Source: Methylobacterium platani
GTDB taxonomy: Bacteria; Pseudomonadota; Alphaproteobacteria; Rhizobiales; Beijerinckiaceae
Direction of reading: 5' to 3'
Assembly (NCBI RefSeq): GCF_001653715.1
Contig: NZ_LWHQ01000047.1
Location: 186,001-250,000, forward strand
DNA length: 64,000 nucleotides
The notes below the pieces were generated by a model. It saw only the letters and a program-made list of their open reading frames with translations, was not told where the DNA came from and did not search any database. A program made the translations under genes and the position numbers. Shown one piece after another: positions 54,576-64,000 of the stretch; the stretch's first letter is position 1; each line of letters opens with the position of its first letter.

Positions 54576-55391
54576 CTACGCCGCGGCGTCGGGGGTCTCG
54601 TGCGCGCTCGGCTCCGCCCCGGCCTCGACCAGATCGACGCGGTGCTCGGCGCACATCTCGCGCAGGGCGCCGGAGGGCAGCGCGTCGGTGACGAAGTAGT
54701 CGAGCTCGCGCAGGTGGCCGACCCGGATCGGCGCCGAGCGCTCGAGCTTCAGCTTGTCGGCGACCAGGATCACCCGGCGGGCATTCTCGATGATGGCGCG
54801 GGCGACCCTGACCTCGCGGTAGTCGAAATCGAGCAGCGTGCCGTCCTCGTCGATCGCCGAGGCGCCGATCACCGCGTAATCGACCTTGAACTGGTTGATG
54901 AAATCGACCGCCGCCGAGCCGATCACCGCCCCGTCGGCCCGCCGCACCGGCCCGCCGGCGACGATCAGGCTCATCTTCGGATGGCGGTAGAGCAGGGTCG
55001 CGACGTTGAGGTTGTTGGTGATGACCAGAAGGTCCTCGTGGTCGCCGAGCGCGCGCGCCACCTCCTCGGTGGTGGTGCCGATGTTGATGAACAGGGACGC
55101 GCTGTTGGGGATCAGCCTGGCTGCCGCCTCGCCGATCGCCCGCTTCTCGCCGTGGGCGACGAGGCGGCGCGCCTCGTAGGAGACGTTCTCGACGCCCGAG
55201 GCCACCACGGCGCCGCCGTGGATGCGCGACAGGAGCCGGCTGTCGCACAGCTCGTTCAGGTCCTTGCGGATCGTCTGCGGCGTCACCTCGAACCGCGCCG
55301 CCAGCTCCTCGACGCTGACCCGCCCGTGCAGGCGGGCGAGGGCGAGGATGTCCTGCTGGCGCTGGGAAACCTGGTCGATCACGACGCGCAT
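54576..55391 (-). CDS. glpR: DeoR-family glycerol regulon repressor
   Basis: A 271-residue repressor: helix-turn-helix near residues 10-60 (QRQQDILALARLHGRVSVEELAARFEVTPQTIRKDLNELC), then a sugar-phosphate-sensing domain with FINIGTTTEEVARAL, LIVAGGPVRRADGAVIG and FDYREVRVARAIIENAR. The ligand is probably glycerol 3-phosphate. I set the start at the ATG at 55391, just before VVIDQVSQRQQ; the frame is open further upstream but of low complexity. It leads the operon and is read the same way as glpD. Confidence 0.93.
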   Translation of the reverse strand: MRVVIDQVSQRQQDILALARLHGRVSVEELAARFEVTPQTIRKDLNELCDSRLLSRIHGGAVVASGVENVSYEARRLVAHGEKRAIGEAAARLIPNSASLFINIGTTTEEVARALGDHEDLLVITNNLNVATLLYRHPKMSLIVAGGPVRRADGAVIGSAAVDFINQFKVDYAVIGASAIDEDGTLLDFDYREVRVARAIIENARRVILVADKLKLERSAPIRVGHLRELDYFVTDALPSGALREMCAEHRVDLVEAGAEPSAHETPDAAA

Positions 55392-55459
55392 GCCTTGTTC
55401 TTGCCCGCGGGGGCGCTTCTTGCCCGCGAAGGCTGCGGGGGCGGGCATTGTCGGGGCAA

Positions 55460-55717
55460 GCGGGGGCGGGCGCAATCGGGGTGGTGTGGATGGTGCGGGG
55501 CGGCGCGCAGGCCGACCGCGATGTTCGGACCATCGCGGACGGCTTTGACCGCTTGGCCGGCGGCACGGCGAAAGGCTGCAGCGCCGACGATATCCGTCCC
55601 GGCTGTTTCAAGGTCGTGATCGGTTCACACGTCGTCCTCCACCGAAACCGTGCCGGCGACGTGATCGAGATCGTGCGCATCCTGCATCAGCGAATGGATG
55701 CCGATCGCCACTTGTGA
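55460..55717 (+). pseudogene. Decayed ParE/RelE-type toxin gene
   Basis: The C-terminal sequence of this plus-strand frame is clearly that of a ParE-family toxin: AQADRDVRTIADGFDRLAGG, SADDIRPGCFKVVIGSHVVLHR and VIEIVRILHQRMDADRHL. The first 15 or so residues of the family are missing or scrambled (GVVWMVRG follows a GC-rich low-complexity stretch), there is no good start with ribosome site, and no antitoxin gene lies upstream. I read it as an inactive remnant of a toxin-antitoxin pair. The rest of the 354-base gap 55392-55745 should carry the glpR promoter. Confidence 0.72.
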
Positions 55718-55745
55718 AGCGGCCGCGAGCGCGGGCGCGATCCCC

Positions 55746-56837
55746 TCACACGATCCCCCACGCCCGATACCGCCGCCGCTCCGTCAGTTCCCGCGGCCGG
55801 GCGGGGCCCAGTTCCGCCAGCATCCCCTCCACCGCCTGCGGGGTGACCGCGAGCGCCCGGGCGGCGCTCGCCACGGTGACGAGGGGGGCGCCGACGAACA
55901 GGTCGACGAGCTGCGGCAGCCGGGAGGTCCGGCGCCGGCCGGCGCAGGCGCGCAGCATTACCTCGCGGGCGAGCGTGAGCCGGTCGAGGTCGCGCCCGAG
56001 GGTGCGGGCGGAGGCCTCGATCGCTCCGAGGAGCCCGGTCAGGCGCTCGGCCAGCGGCAGCGCCCGCGACCAGCGCGCCCGGCTCTCGCGCAGGCCCAGC
56101 GACAGGGCCGGCAGGTGGGATCCGGCCTTGCCCCGGGCCCGCAGCAGGGCGGCCGCCGCCAGCGGCCCGCGATGGCCCTGGCGCGGGGCCGGATCGAGCA
56201 CCAGCCAGGCATCGAGCGCGACGGCGGCAGCCAGCAGAGCCGGCAGGTCGCGGGCGTCGTCGATGACGCGCCGCCAGGCGGCGGCCGGATCGCCGCCGGG
56301 ATCGCCCCGCCGGATCGGCGTGCCCGCCTCGTAGCCGGCGAGGGTGCGGCGGGTGCGGGCGAGCAGCCGGTCGATGGCGGCGAAGGCCGGGTCGGCCGCC
56401 TCTCCCGACGCTCCCACCAGGACATCGTCGTCGTCGCGCTCGTCCTCGTCCTCCTCCGCCTCAAGGCCGGTCGGCTCGGGCCCGGCGAGCAGGGTCCAGC
56501 CGGCGGCGGAGAAGGCCCAGCCCGGGGACGCGGCGGCGAGGCGGCGGCGGTCGGCGAGCACGGCGACGGCGCGGCCGAGCGCCAGGGTCGGCCGGCGCAC
56601 GTCCATCGCCGCCTCGTGCAGCACCAGGTCCTCCAGGGCGACGAGCTCGCCGTCGAGATGCAGGGCGGCCTGGGCGTCGAACAGGTGGGCCCGCGCCCGG
56701 GCGCCGTCGGCGAGCACCGGGTCGGCCCGGGCGAGACGCTCGTCGAGGCGCACCAGCCCGTCGGTGGCGGTCTCCAGGGGGTCGGCGAGGCGCCGCCACG
56801 CGGCGGGCAGGTGGAGCGCGTCGAGATCGTAAGCCAT
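55746..56837 (-). CDS. DUF1612 / helix-turn-helix domain protein
   Basis: A 363-residue protein of the rhizobial DUF1612 family. N-terminal part: AAWRRLADPLETATDGLVRLDERLARADPVLADGARARAHLFDAQA and HEAAMDVRRPTLALGRAVAVLADRR; an Asp/Glu-rich stretch (EAEEDEDERDDDD, about 135-150); C-terminal helix-turn-helix LPQLVDLFVGAPLVTVASAARALAVTPQAVEGMLAELG. Relatives are common on rhizobial plasmids and beside mobile DNA; their function is unknown, and DNA binding is inferred. A palindrome with the core AAACCGCGGTTT lies 35 bases upstream of the start. Confidence 0.82.
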   Translation of the reverse strand: MAYDLDALHLPAAWRRLADPLETATDGLVRLDERLARADPVLADGARARAHLFDAQAALHLDGELVALEDLVLHEAAMDVRRPTLALGRAVAVLADRRRLAAASPGWAFSAAGWTLLAGPEPTGLEAEEDEDERDDDDVLVGASGEAADPAFAAIDRLLARTRRTLAGYEAGTPIRRGDPGGDPAAAWRRVIDDARDLPALLAAAVALDAWLVLDPAPRQGHRGPLAAAALLRARGKAGSHLPALSLGLRESRARWSRALPLAERLTGLLGAIEASARTLGRDLDRLTLAREVMLRACAGRRRTSRLPQLVDLFVGAPLVTVASAARALAVTPQAVEGMLAELGPARPRELTERRRYRAWGIV

Positions 56838-56865
56838 TGCGGCGGCACGATACGGTATTTCACGT

Positions 56866-56890
56866 CCAAGGAAACCGCGGTTTGTCTTGG
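56866..56890. promoter_or_regulatory. Palindrome upstream of the DUF1612 gene
   Basis: The perfect 12-base palindrome AAACCGCGGTTT (56872-56883) is flanked by CCAAG (56866-56870) and CTTGG (56886-56890), one base off symmetry. It lies in the 233-base gap between divergent genes and is a candidate operator, possibly for the DUF1612 protein itself. Confidence 0.5.
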
Positions 56891-57070
56891 GCGATACCGG
56901 ACCCGTCATCCACCCACAGGCAGGGTCGGCGACCAGGATCGCCGGCTTGACGTGGGCAATCGTCCCACATAGGTCGGACGGCGTGCGGCGGACGGTCCCG
57001 CCGCAATTTCGCTGTCCGGCTGGGCCATGGACCCGCCCGACCCCACAGCCCACCGGCGACGAGGCCCCTC

Positions 57071-58042
57071 GTGACCCACCCCGACGCCGCGCAGGACGAT
57101 GGCGTGCGCCAGCCTCCCGCCGAGGCGATCCTGCCGGCCTCCTCCGCCCGCCCCTCGCCGGTCGCCGTCGGCATCACGGTGTTCCGGCCGACGCCCGGGC
57201 AGGTCGCGTCCCTGCGCGCCCGGGTCGAGGCGGAGCCGCGCCTGACGATCGTGTTCGACAATGGCGGCCTGCCGGCGGAGGACGCGGCCCACCTCGCCGC
57301 GCGCGGCGCCCTAGTCCTGTCGGCGGGGCGCAACATCGGGATCGGCGGCGCCCTCGACGCGATCGCCCGGGCGGCGTCCGGGGCCGGGGCCGCGCAGGTG
57401 CTGCTCCTCGACCAGGACGCGGCGTTCACCCCCGCGCAGGTCTCGGAGCTGGAGGCGGCGCTGGCGCGCCTGACGACCTTGAGCCTGCCGCCGGCTCTGG
57501 TCGGCCCCCGGCCGGAGGCCGCGCCGGGCGCCAAGGCCCCGGCCTATCCGCGCCGGCCGGAGATCCCGGATTACGGCTCCCTCGTGCCGGTCGAGTTCCT
57601 GGCCACCTCCGGCTCGCTCCTCGACCTCGCGGCCTATGCCCGGATCGGCCCGTTCCGGAGCGACTTCTTCATCGACGGCGTCGACCTCGAATGGGGGTTT
57701 CGCGCCTGGGCCCGGGGCTACGGCTGCTGGATGGAGACGCGGACCGCCCTCCCCCACCGGGTCGGGGCCGGGACGATCCGCTCGCGACTTTTGGGAATCG
57801 CGATGCCGCGCCAGCCGCTGTTCCGGATGACGGCGTACCTGCGCAACAGCGTCTATGCCTGGCGGCTGCCGCACGTGCCCGGGCGCTGGCGCCGGCGCCA
57901 GGCCGCCTACCTGCCGCTCCAGGCCCTGCTCTACTGGGCCGATTCGGGCTATCGCCCCCGCGTGCTGGCGCTTCTCGCCGGCGCCGTGCTCGACGGCCTG
58001 CGCGGCCGGCTCGGGCGGCCGAAGGGATTGCCGAGCGAATGA
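57071..58042 (+). CDS. GT2-family glycosyltransferase (rhamnosyltransferase-like)
   Basis: A 323-residue cytosolic glycosyltransferase with GT-A fold. It shows VAVGITVFRPTPGQVASLRARV (nucleotide-sugar start), LTIVFDNGG, RNIGIGGALDAIA, LLLDQDAAFTP (the metal-binding DxD-like part) and FFIDGVDLEWGFRAWARGYG. The pattern matches rhamnosyltransferases such as RfbF. It begins with GTG at 57071; the preceding 35 codons of open frame look random. It overlaps the next glycosyltransferase by four bases. Confidence 0.9.
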   Translation: MTHPDAAQDDGVRQPPAEAILPASSARPSPVAVGITVFRPTPGQVASLRARVEAEPRLTIVFDNGGLPAEDAAHLAARGALVLSAGRNIGIGGALDAIARAASGAGAAQVLLLDQDAAFTPAQVSELEAALARLTTLSLPPALVGPRPEAAPGAKAPAYPRRPEIPDYGSLVPVEFLATSGSLLDLAAYARIGPFRSDFFIDGVDLEWGFRAWARGYGCWMETRTALPHRVGAGTIRSRLLGIAMPRQPLFRMTAYLRNSVYAWRLPHVPGRWRRRQAAYLPLQALLYWADSGYRPRVLALLAGAVLDGLRGRLGRPKGLPSE

Positions 58043-59007
58043 CGACGACCGCCGATCCGACTCCCGCCCTCGACGTGGTGATCGTCAACTGGAACGGCGG
58101 CGCGCTGCTGCGGGCCTGCCTCGCCAGCCTGGCGGCGGCGGAAGGCGTCCTCGGCGACGCCCTGCCGCTCCGGGTCGTCGTGGTCGACAACGCCTCGACC
58201 GACGGCTCGCTGCGCGACCTGCCGCGCCTGCGCCACGGACCGGAGACGATCGCCAACCCGGACAACCGGGGCTTCGGCCGGGCCTGCAATGCCGGGGCGG
58301 CGCGGGGCCTTGCCCCCGCGATCCTGTTCCTCAACCCCGATGCGCGGGTGACGCCCGAGAGCCTCGCCGGCGCCGTCGCGGCCCTGACGGCGGATCCCGG
58401 CACCGGCATCGTCGGGGCGCAGCTCCTCGACGAGGCGGGGGCGGTGCAGCGCTCCTGCGCCCGGCGGCCGACCGCCCGCTCGCTCCTCGGCCAGGCGCTG
58501 CTCCTCGACCGGGCGCGGCTGGTGCCGACCCACTTCATGACCGAGTGGGACCACGCCGAGGACCGGGCGGTCGACCAGGTGATGGGCGCCTTCCTGATGA
58601 TCCGCCGGTCGCTGTTCACCGATCTCGGCGGCTTCGACGAGCGCTTCTTCGTCTATTACGAGGATGTCGACCTGTGCGCGCGCGCCCGCGACGCGGGCTT
58701 CTCGGTGCGCCACCTCGCCGGCATCAGCGTGCTGCACGAGGGCCAGGGCACGACGCGGGCGGCCAGGGCGCACCGGCTGGCCTGCTTCCTCGAGAGCCAG
58801 ATCCGCTACGCCGCCAAGCATCACGGCCGGGCGACGGCGCTCGCCCTGGTGGCGACCGCCTTCGGCGCGCAGGTGCCGTTGCGGCTCGCCCAGGCGCTGG
58901 CGCGGCGCTCGGGCCGCGAGGCCGGCGAGGTCCTGCGCGGGGCGGGCCTGCTCGCCCGGGCGCTGCCCGGCCTCGTGCGGGCGATCGGGGCGCCGGTGCC
59001 GCGATGA
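58039..59007 (+). CDS. GT2-family glycosyltransferase
   Basis: A 322-residue glycosyltransferase with LDVVIVNWNGGALLRACLASL, LRVVVVDNASTDGSLRDL, NRGFGRACNAGA, ILFLNPDAR (metal site), VMGAFLMIRRSLFTDLGGFDERFFVYYEDVDLCARARDAG; typical of O-antigen/exopolysaccharide rhamnosyl- or galactosyltransferases (WbbL-like). It has a basic, hydrophobic C-terminus that may touch the membrane. Its ATG overlaps the upstream gene's stop. A hairpin follows before the next gene. Confidence 0.92.
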   Translation: MTTTADPTPALDVVIVNWNGGALLRACLASLAAAEGVLGDALPLRVVVVDNASTDGSLRDLPRLRHGPETIANPDNRGFGRACNAGAARGLAPAILFLNPDARVTPESLAGAVAALTADPGTGIVGAQLLDEAGAVQRSCARRPTARSLLGQALLLDRARLVPTHFMTEWDHAEDRAVDQVMGAFLMIRRSLFTDLGGFDERFFVYYEDVDLCARARDAGFSVRHLAGISVLHEGQGTTRAARAHRLACFLESQIRYAAKHHGRATALALVATAFGAQVPLRLAQALARRSGREAGEVLRGAGLLARALPGLVRAIGAPVPR

Positions 59008-59054
59008 CCGCCCTCCCCTCCGGTTTTCAGGCCACATCCCGCGGATAAACGCAC

Positions 59055-59082
59055 GGGGGGCCAGTCCCCGCACTGGCCCCCC
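59055..59082. terminator. Strong hairpin between two glycosyltransferase genes
   Basis: An 11-base-pair perfect stem (59055-59065 with 59072-59082) and six-base loop, 47 bases after the upstream stop and 42 before the next ATG. There is no T-run, so it may be an attenuator or RNA-stability element rather than a full stop. Confidence 0.55.
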
Positions 59083-59124
59083 GGCGCATGCCTGCCTAGA
59101 CGAAGAAAACATCTCGGACTCTCC

Positions 59125-59895
59125 ATGCTGCACGGGAAGAAGATCGCCGTCGTCCTGCCGGCCTACAACGCCGCCGCCACCCTGCGGCGCACCTATGCCG
59201 AGATCCCGCTCGACGTCGTCGACGACGTGATCCTGGTCGACGATGCCAGCCGCGACGACACCGTGGCGGTGGCCGACGAGCTCGGCCTGACGACGATCCG
59301 GCACGCCCGCAATTGCGGCTACGGCGGCAACCAGAAGACGTGCTACCGCACCGCGCTCGCCCGCGGCGCCGACATCGTGGTGATGCTCCACCCCGACTAC
59401 CAGTACGCCCCGCGCCTCGTCACCGCGATGGCCTCGATGATCGTCTCGGGCGAGTACGACGCGGTGCTGGCCTCGCGCATCCTCGGCAAGGGCGCGCTCG
59501 TCGGCGGCATGCCGCTCTACAAGTACGTCGCCAATCGCGGCCTCACCTTCGTGCAGAACCTGCTGATGGGCCAGAAGCTGTCGGAGTACCACAGCGGCTA
59601 CCGCGCCTGGAGCCGCACGGTGCTGGAGGGCTTGCCCCTCGACCGCTGCTCGGACGACTTCGTGTTCGACAACCAGATGCTGGCCCAGGCGATGGACGCC
59701 GATTACCGCATCGGCGAGATCTCCTGCCCGACGCGCTACTTCCCCGAGGCCTCCTCGATCAACTTCCGCCGCAGCGTCGTCTACGGCCTCGGCGTGCTGA
59801 AGACCTCGCTCGCCTACCGGCTGCACCGCTGGGGCCTCAGGGCCGACCCGCTGTTCGGCCCGGAGGCCCCGGGCGCCGTGCGGGTGCGGCCGTGA
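59125..59895 (+). CDS. GT2-family glycosyltransferase, dolichol-phosphate-mannose-synthase-like
   Basis: A 256-residue enzyme with IAVVLPAYNAAATLRRTYAEIP, VILVDDASRDDTVAVADEL, GYGGNQKTCYRTALARGADIVVMLHPDYQYAPRL (metal-binding region) and KLSEYHSGYRAWSRTVLEGLP. It resembles DPM1/undecaprenyl-phosphate sugar synthases but has no C-terminal membrane helices. Probably loads a sugar onto the lipid carrier for the glycan built here. Ends one base into the next gene's ATG. Confidence 0.92.
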   Translation: MLHGKKIAVVLPAYNAAATLRRTYAEIPLDVVDDVILVDDASRDDTVAVADELGLTTIRHARNCGYGGNQKTCYRTALARGADIVVMLHPDYQYAPRLVTAMASMIVSGEYDAVLASRILGKGALVGGMPLYKYVANRGLTFVQNLLMGQKLSEYHSGYRAWSRTVLEGLPLDRCSDDFVFDNQMLAQAMDADYRIGEISCPTRYFPEASSINFRRSVVYGLGVLKTSLAYRLHRWGLRADPLFGPEAPGAVRVRP

Positions 59896-60611
59896 TGCGC
59901 CGCCGCGCCCTCCTCGCCGGCCTCGCGGCCGGTCTCGCGCTCCTGGCGGCCCTGCCCTTCGGGCTCGGCCTCCTGTCGCCCGGCACGCCGGGGCAGGTCG
60001 TCGCCTGGCTGTCGGCCCTGTGCGAGCGCCAGGGCGCCGCCGGGCCGGCCGTGCTGGTCGCGGCCCAGGCGCTGATCGCGGCGAGCGGCGTGCTGCCGGC
60101 CTCGCTGCTCGGCATCGCCGCCGGCACGCTGCTCGGCACCGGCCCGGGCTTCGCGGCCGCCGCCGCCGGCACGATGGCGGGGGCGCTCCTGAGCTTCGGA
60201 ATCGGGCGGGCGCTGCTGCGCGGGCGCCGGCCCGGCTTCCTGTCGGGCAGGCGCTTCGCCGCCCTCGACCGCTCGGTGACGGCGGAGGGCTGGCGCCTCG
60301 TCTGCCTGATGCGGCTCTCGCCGGTGATGCCCTTCGCCCCGACGAGCTACGCGCTCAGCCTCAGCAGCGTGCGCCTCGTCGATTACTGCCTCGGCACGCT
60401 CGCGGCCCTGCCGGCGCTCCTCGCCTACGTGATGCTCGGCGCGCTCGGGCGCACGGCGCTCGCGGGCGAGGCCGAGTGGCTGCGCGGCGGCGTCCTCGTC
60501 CTGGGGCTCGGCGCCACCCTGCTGCTGCTGCGCAAGCTGAAGCGCCTCGCCGCCGCCGCCGCCCCCGAGACGGCGCTGCCGGCGCAGGGCGCGCTCCGGG
60601 GCGAGTCGTGA
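59895..60611 (+). CDS. TVP38/TMEM64 (DedA-superfamily, SNARE-associated) membrane protein
   Basis: A 238-residue protein with about five membrane helices. VLVAAQALIAASGVLPASLLGIAAGTLLGTGPGFAAAAAGTMAGALLSFGIGR and RLVCLMRLSPVMPFAPTSYALSLSSVRLVDYCLGT are the VTT-domain blocks. Members include lipid scramblases or carriers; here it may handle the lipid-linked glycan intermediate. GTG-ATG start region at 59892-59897; the ATG shares one base with the upstream stop. Confidence 0.88.
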   Translation: MRRRALLAGLAAGLALLAALPFGLGLLSPGTPGQVVAWLSALCERQGAAGPAVLVAAQALIAASGVLPASLLGIAAGTLLGTGPGFAAAAAGTMAGALLSFGIGRALLRGRRPGFLSGRRFAALDRSVTAEGWRLVCLMRLSPVMPFAPTSYALSLSSVRLVDYCLGTLAALPALLAYVMLGALGRTALAGEAEWLRGGVLVLGLGATLLLLRKLKRLAAAAAPETALPAQGALRGES

Positions 60612-62026
60612 CCGGCCGCCTCGACCGGGCCGGGCCGGGCCCCTGGCTCGCGGCCTTCGCGCTCCTCGGCCTGCCGCTCTGCCTGATCCTGGCCGTCCTC
60701 GTGCCCCTCGGCCAGGTGGCGGACGAATCCGCCCACCTGCTGCGGGCGGTGGCCCTCCTCGACGGCCAGGCGGTCGGCCACCGCGAGACCGTGACCTATT
60801 CCGACGGCGTCGCCCGGCCGGCCGCCGGCGTCACCGTCGATCCGGCCTGGGAGGCGGTGGGCCGCGGCCGGCCGCCGGCACCCGACAAGGTTCCGGTGCC
60901 GGATCCGATGCCGGCGCCCGGCCGCACGGCCTTCCTGCCGCTCTACACCATCGGCACCTACTTCCCGGGCTTCTACGTCCCGGCCGCCCTCGGTCTCGGT
61001 GCCGCGCGGGCCCTGGGCCTGGGCCACGCCGAGGCCGCGCTCCTCGGGCGGCTCGCCGACGTGGCGGCCTACGGCGCGCTCGGCCTCGCCGCCCTGGCGC
61101 TGGCGCGGCGCGGCCGGGCGCTGCTGTTCGGGGTCCTGGTGCTGCCGATGAGCCTGTCGCTCGCCGCGTCGTTCAACCAGGACGGCCTGATGATCGCCAC
61201 CTGCGCGCTCGCCGCCGCGCTCCTCACCGGCGAGGAGCGGTGGCGCCGGCGCCTCGCCGCGCTCCTCGTCGCCCTGGTGGTGCTGGCCAAGCCCCCCTAT
61301 GCGGCGATCGCCGCGATGCTGCTGGTGCCGCTGCCGCCGCGCTTCTGGACGAACGCGGTGTTCTGGCGCCGCGTCGCGGTCGCCGTGCTGGCGGTGCTGC
61401 CGGGCGTCGTCTGGATCCTCTACGTGACGACCCGGATCGCCACGCCGGTGCCGCGCCTCGCCTACGAGGCCGGCCCGCTCTGGACCGGCCCGCGCCCGGC
61501 GCAGTTCCTCGGCACCGACACGCTGGCGCAGGCCCGGATCCTCCTCGACCGGCCCGCCCTTCTTCTCACCCTGCCGGCGCAGTGCCTGTTCGCCGCCAAG
61601 CGCGCCCTGACGCTCGCCGCCGGGGCGATCGGCATCTTCGGCTGGATCGACAGGCCGCTGCCGGCCGCGGTCTACGCCGCCTGGGGCGCCGGGCTGGTCG
61701 GGCTCGTCCTGCTCTGCGGGCGGAGCCTGCGGCTGCGCCGGGCCGACCTCGCGCTGCTCGGCACCGCGGCGCTCGTCACCGCCTGGCTCGTCGCCCTGTC
61801 GCAGTACCTGTCGTGGACCGGGGTCGGCGAGGCCCGGATCGACGGCCCGCAGGGGCGCTACTTCCTCCCCCTGGTCCCGATGCTCGTCCTCGCCGTCGCG
61901 CCGCGGCCCGACGCCTCGTCGCGCCCCGAAGCGGCGACCGGGTTGCGCTGGGCCCTCCTCGTCGGTACCGCGGTGGCGGCCCTCGACCTCGTGGTGGTGC
62001 CGCTCGCGACCGCGCGGATGTTCTGA
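60608..62026 (+). CDS. DUF2142 multi-pass membrane protein
   Basis: A 472-residue protein with about ten membrane helices and a large loop (about 65-115) after the first. The DUF2142 pattern is QVADESAHLLRAVALLDGQAVGH near the start with an acidic Asp-Glu pair like that of C-type lipid-linked glycosyltransferases, plus LFGVLVLPMSLSLAASFNQDGLMIATCALAAALL. Probably a polyprenol-dependent glycosyltransferase. The GTG start overlaps the upstream stop by four bases. Confidence 0.88.
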   Translation: MTGRLDRAGPGPWLAAFALLGLPLCLILAVLVPLGQVADESAHLLRAVALLDGQAVGHRETVTYSDGVARPAAGVTVDPAWEAVGRGRPPAPDKVPVPDPMPAPGRTAFLPLYTIGTYFPGFYVPAALGLGAARALGLGHAEAALLGRLADVAAYGALGLAALALARRGRALLFGVLVLPMSLSLAASFNQDGLMIATCALAAALLTGEERWRRRLAALLVALVVLAKPPYAAIAAMLLVPLPPRFWTNAVFWRRVAVAVLAVLPGVVWILYVTTRIATPVPRLAYEAGPLWTGPRPAQFLGTDTLAQARILLDRPALLLTLPAQCLFAAKRALTLAAGAIGIFGWIDRPLPAAVYAAWGAGLVGLVLLCGRSLRLRRADLALLGTAALVTAWLVALSQYLSWTGVGEARIDGPQGRYFLPLVPMLVLAVAPRPDASSRPEAATGLRWALLVGTAVAALDLVVVPLATARMF

Positions 62027-62137
62027 GGCGGGGCGCGCCGGGATCGCGGGCCGGCCGATTCGCGGGCCGGATGGCGCGGGACAGGACCGCATGCCCCCTC
62101 CCCTCCCCCGTAAGCCCATGCCCACGAGCCCGACGCC

Positions 62138-63898
<1,761 letters not shown>

Positions 63899-63904
63899 CG
63901 GGCT

Positions 63905-64000
63905 TCAGGCGGACGGTTCGAGTGCACCGTAATCGTGGGTGTAGGTGCCGGCCGCGAACCGCGCGAAGCTCTGGCTCCAGCGCCGGCCGGGCCAGAGGTA
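63905..64000 (-). CDS. C-terminal end of a gene running off the window
   Basis: The minus strand from 64000 reads YLWPGRRWSQSFARFAAGTY, then THDYGALEPSA, and stops at 63905. The frame is open to the window edge and its stop falls just after the convergent flippase gene, as expected of a real gene. Only 31 residues are visible; by neighbourhood it may be another surface-glycan gene, but I cannot name it. Confidence 0.5.
   Translation of the reverse strand, partial: YLWPGRRWSQSFARFAAGTYTHDYGALEPSA

Overview
The window is very G+C-rich (about 70% or more over most of its length) and looks like chromosomal DNA of an alphaproteobacterium of the order Hyphomicrobiales, most likely Methylobacterium or a close relative. 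I infer this from codon usage, the rhizobial-type glycerol ABC transporter operon (glpD-S-T-P-Q-U-V-K), a DUF1612/HTH protein, a LOV-type blue-light histidine kinase and several families of intergenic palindromes of a kind common in these genomes. The genus is an inference from composition and gene content, not from a database match. I saw no rRNA, tRNA, CRISPR array, prophage or complete insertion sequence.

Layout. 1-2.5 kb: end of a FecE-type ABC ATPase gene, then mrp (Fe-S carrier ATPase) and mobA. 2.8-4.8 kb (minus): two paralogous cyclophilins flanking a small secreted protein, with coaD upstream. 4.9-8.1 kb: a phosphodiester glycosidase-like protein, a Gly/Tyr-rich secreted protein, a DUF4174 protein and a CurA-like reductase. 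8.1-10.7 kb (minus): an AAA ATPase and a small Toprim-like protein translationally coupled to trmJ; the ATPase gene has a clear G+C drop. 11-17.4 kb: icd, an intradiol dioxygenase, a LOV histidine kinase, an AI-2E family transporter with an extra soluble domain, and a receiver protein. 17.5-28.4 kb: glgX, a CBS protein, a KpsE-like polysaccharide export protein, divergent cobC/cobD, and an AaeAB-like efflux operon with a MarR regulator.

28.4-44 kb: small hypothetical genes, kdgK-eda (end of the Entner-Doudoroff/glucuronate route), an L,D-transpeptidase, a LecA-like/transmembrane/patatin fusion protein beside an AT-rich island, an AraC-type regulator broken at a G8 tract and divergent from a TPR protein plus MFS exporter pair, a DUF971 protein, moaA, a soluble MCP/PilZ protein, a periplasmic solute-binding protein and a beta-hydroxyacid dehydrogenase. 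44-55.4 kb (minus): a glycerol regulon read as glpR, glpD, glpS, glpT, glpP, glpQ, glpU, glpV, then a Phd/PIN toxin-antitoxin pair lodged before glpK. 55.4-64 kb: a decayed ParE toxin gene, a DUF1612 protein, and a surface-glycan cluster (three GT2 glycosyltransferases, a TVP38-like protein, a DUF2142 protein and a PglK-like ABC flippase).

The most notable points are: the AAA-ATPase/Toprim pair fused by overlapping stops and starts to the tRNA methyltransferase gene trmJ, a candidate defence module; the glycerol ABC transporter, whose two ATPases carry complementary defects so that only one composite ATP site looks intact; the lectin-like/patatin fusion next to foreign-looking AT-rich DNA; and nested palindromic repeats between genes and inside the glycerol operon.
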